A DNA stretch of 64,000 nt, from contig NZ_MKXO01000004.1 of NCBI RefSeq assembly GCF_001766415.1, positions 62,001 to 126,000 on the forward strand, given 5' to 3'. Each line of letters opens with the position of its first letter. The stretch's first letter is position 1. This document shows positions 63,815 through 64,000 of this stretch, in pieces. A program made the translations under genes and the position numbers. The notes under the pieces are model-generated. The model was given only the letters and a program-made list of their open reading frames with translations. It ran no database searches and had not been told where the DNA came from. The stretch is from Exiguobacterium aurantiacum (GTDB taxonomy: Bacteria > Bacillota > Bacilli > Exiguobacteriales > Exiguobacteriaceae).

Positions 63815-64000
63815 ATGAGACGCGAGAGAAAAGTTGTCGCCATCGGTGGCGGGACGGGGCTATCGACGCTCGTCCGTGGTCTCAAGCATTATCCGCTCGC
63901 GATCACGGCGATTGTCACGGTCGGGGATGACGGCGGCAGCTCGGGACGGCTCCGCGACGAGTTCCATATGCTCCCGCCCGGGGATATCCGTAACGTCATC
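63815..64000 (+). CDS. yvcK: YvcK/MgfK (3' truncated by window edge)
   Basis: First 62 codons of the gluconeogenesis-factor family (CofD-like fold), which binds UDP-sugars and is needed for cell-wall growth on gluconeogenic carbon. Visible motifs: [16 protein letters not shown] and [17 protein letters not shown], ending PPGDIRNVI at the window edge. SD GAAGGAG lies before the ATG. The B. subtilis order rapZ-yvcK-whiA suggests whiA is next. Confidence 0.95.
   Translation, partial: MRRERKVVAIGGGTGLSTLVRGLKHYPLAITAIVTVGDDGGSSGRLRDEFHMLPPGDIRNVI

Overview
The window reads as a chromosomal segment of a Gram-positive, motile, naturally competent member of the Bacillales. Gene order follows the Bacillus subtilis comF-to-yvcK region almost gene for gene: comFA-comFC-yvyF-flgM-flgN-flgK-flgL-yviE-fliW-csrA, then flagellin-flaG-fliD-fliS-fliT, hpf-secA-prfB-yvjA-cccB-ftsE-ftsX-ctpB-minJ, uvrB-uvrA-yvlB, hprK-lgt-ppaX-yvoF, and yvcD-trxB-rapZ-yvcK. 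Most genes look GC-rich by eye, while the flagellin genes and the middle of fliD are visibly more AT-rich. This combination with a separate comK suggests Exiguobacterium or a close relative; the genus is an inference from content and composition, not a database result.

Region by region. 1-6.5 kb: 3' part of comFA, comFC and the late flagellar operon ending in fliW-csrA. 6.5-12.8 kb: accessory genes (a membrane diguanylate cyclase, a YitT protein, a monooxygenase-like protein, unknowns, a double GNAT protein and a chemoreceptor with almost no ectodomain). 12.8-21.9 kb: three tandem flagellins, a LAGLIDADG endonuclease gene, flaG-fliD-fliS-fliT and a fourth, long flagellin. 22-27 kb: a lipoprotein and a maltose-type PTS operon (malP-malA) with an RpiR-type regulator. 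27-28 kb: a frameshifted DUF1572 gene and a probable small-RNA gene. 27.9-32.2 kb, minus strand: a six-gene unit with a FliK-like protein, a stand-alone FlhB C-terminal domain, a second FliS, a fifth flagellin, YaaR and a DUF2225 protein. 32.3 kb: comK. 33-47 kb: csp, hpf, secA, prfB, cell-division and cell-wall genes and a BCCT transporter. 47-50.3 kb: glpFK and a TauE-type permease on the minus strand. 50.4-64 kb: uvrBA, a YvlB/LiaX-like protein, the hprK operon, and trxB/rapZ/yvcK, which runs off the end.

How it fits together. Motility dominates. FlgM would hold SigD, and SigD-type promoters lie before a chemoreceptor, the flagellin array, flaG-fliD and the long flagellin. FliW and CsrA are encoded here, and the flagellin leaders carry clustered GGA motifs. 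The two flagellin-flagellin spacers each hold a hairpin with AGGA in the loop, the shape CsrA prefers. The minus-strand FliK-like/FlhB-C-like/FliS/flagellin unit looks like a self-contained export-switch module for a divergent flagellin and is the best candidate for an undescribed system. Carbon control is the second theme: hprK and ppaX (which set HPr-Ser46 phosphorylation), rapZ/yvcK, and cre-like sites before malP and glpF.
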